The position numbers and the translations under genes are program-made. Below, piece by piece: positions 6,128 through 6,925 of a stretch of DNA of 6,925 bases (its first letter is position 1; every line of letters starts with the position of its first letter). Below the pieces are notes generated by a model that ran no database searches, was not told the DNA's origin, and was given only the letters and a program-made list of their open reading frames with translations. Origin of the DNA: Prevotellaceae bacterium (lineage in GTDB: Bacteria; Bacteroidota; Bacteroidia; Bacteroidales; UBA932); assembly GCA_031254635.1 (NCBI GenBank), contig JAIRUB010000137.1:1-6925 (forward strand). The letters run 5' to 3'.

Positions 6128-6925
6128 TTAATCAATTTGTTGTTTAAAGAACCAAATATCATATAAGCTAAAGCTTACCGAAAATTTAAAATAAGTTTCC
6201 CTGATAAGATTATCTTGCGTGGTGCCACGTTGTCCTATTTCAGCAGCTATATTCACACTGGTGTTCCATCGGTTAACAGGAAGACCAAAGCCAATGGAAG
6301 CGCCAATGTCATTAATTTGATGACCGTTGAAATTCATGTAGGTTTTTTCATAATTTAAGCCTATGCGGTAAGTACAACGGTTAAAATAATTGCGAAAATC
6401 GTGCCTCCGGGGAGTCCATTCAGCTCCTGCCCTGAACAAATGACTGGGTGTAACAGAAAAACGATGTTCTGGAGAAGCATCATCCAAAGCCTTATCATTC
6501 CAATGTTGGTAAACATATTCCAAACCGGCCATCCACAAATCGCCTTTGCGTATAGAAGCGCCGAAACTGATAGTTTGAGGAATTGAGATAGAAGCGCCTT
6601 TCTTATCAGTATATCTGACAGTATCTACCATGCCACTCGTATGCGCGTATGCAAAGTCGAGGTAACGGCTGCCTAAAGAAGTAGAAAACTGATAAGTAGC
6701 GCCTACTGTTAAATGCAAATCCTTACTCAAAGGCCGCTCATACTGGGCGCCCAAAGTAGCGCCAAAATTGCCTACTTTCAGGGAAGTTCCTGCCACCACA
6801 CTGGAAAAATAGGGATTAGTAGTATAAATAATATTAGAATAACGGTCGATAGCACCAAAGTAATATTGCCCCTGAGCGCCTACTGATAATTGGTTATTTA
6901 TAGCATAGCCAAGCGACAGGACAAC
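6128..6925 (-). CDS. Outer-membrane beta-barrel protein (FadL/OmpP1-like), C-terminal part
   Basis: The frame is open without a break to the right edge, giving 265 C-terminal residues; the start lies outside the window. The GTG at 6799 is internal, because barrel-like sequence continues upstream of it (VVLSLGYAINNQLSVGAQG at the edge, then QYYFGAIDRYSNIIY). The chain shows repeated alternating polar/hydrophobic strands typical of a barrel, such as FGATLGAQYE, LHLTVGATYQF, ISIPQTISFGASI, DLWMAGLEYVYQHW, YRIGLNYEKTYMNF, IGASIGFGLPV and FKFSVSFSLYDIWFFK. The PQTISFGASI strand followed by LWMAGLEY and the closing WFFK segment resemble the FadL/OmpP1-like 'putative outer membrane protein' that neighbours the TPR and LptC genes in Bacteroidales. 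It probably sits in the outer membrane as a channel or uptake protein. The substrate and exact subfamily cannot be told from this part. Confidence 0.8.
   Translation of the reverse strand, partial: VVLSLGYAINNQLSVGAQGQYYFGAIDRYSNIIYTTNPYFSSVVAGTSLKVGNFGATLGAQYERPLSKDLHLTVGATYQFSTSLGSRYLDFAYAHTSGMVDTVRYTDKKGASISIPQTISFGASIRKGDLWMAGLEYVYQHWNDKALDDASPEHRFSVTPSHLFRAGAEWTPRRHDFRNYFNRCTYRIGLNYEKTYMNFNGHQINDIGASIGFGLPVNRWNTSVNIAAEIGQRGTTQDNLIRETYFKFSVSFSLYDIWFFKQQID

Noticed and set aside
6128..6799. A complete 223-residue protein starting at GTG 6799
   Set aside because: The same frame continues upstream to the edge with barrel-like strands, so this is the C-terminal part of a longer gene.

Overview
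The window looks like a chromosomal segment from a member of the Bacteroidota, most likely the order Bacteroidales. The evidence is the AT-rich spacers, the lack of Shine-Dalgarno sequences at the starts, a TAnnTTTG-type -7 promoter element, and the protein families and their order. All intact genes lie on the minus strand and read from right to left. No exotic system (CRISPR, toxin-antitoxin, phage defence, biosynthetic cluster) is visible.

Layout in transcription order: (1) 6925-6128, the C-terminal part of an outer-membrane beta-barrel protein that enters from beyond the right edge; (2) 6100-4793, a secreted TPR-repeat protein; (3) 4724-3963, an LptC-like lipoprotein of the LPS export machinery; (4) 4057-2789, a CNNM/CBS/CorC_HlyC 'hemolysin-family' membrane protein; (5) 2725-611, a membrane-anchored SurA/PpiD-type peptidyl-prolyl isomerase. 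A good intrinsic terminator follows at 586-555, so this is the end of the transcription unit. The gaps are 27, 68, -95 and 63 nt, which fits one operon. A probable internal promoter sits just before the isomerase gene. The common theme is envelope construction: LPS transport, folding of exported proteins, an outer-membrane barrel and a likely divalent-cation membrane transporter.

Left of the terminator (1-554) there is no intact gene. Positions 366-161 hold a decayed piece of an IS4-type transposase on the minus strand, broken by a frameshift. The rest is unassigned debris.

The most unusual spot is the lptC/CNNM junction. An array of five 7-nt units (4101-4067) lies inside the 3' end of lptC, just before the CNNM start. 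LptC currently reads through it into an extra tail that overlaps the CNNM gene by 95 nt. In the third frame, a TGA overlaps the CNNM ATG as ATGA. By frame arithmetic, one more heptamer would end LptC at that TGA, and one fewer would fuse LptC in frame to the CNNM protein. Whether the array varies is unknown.
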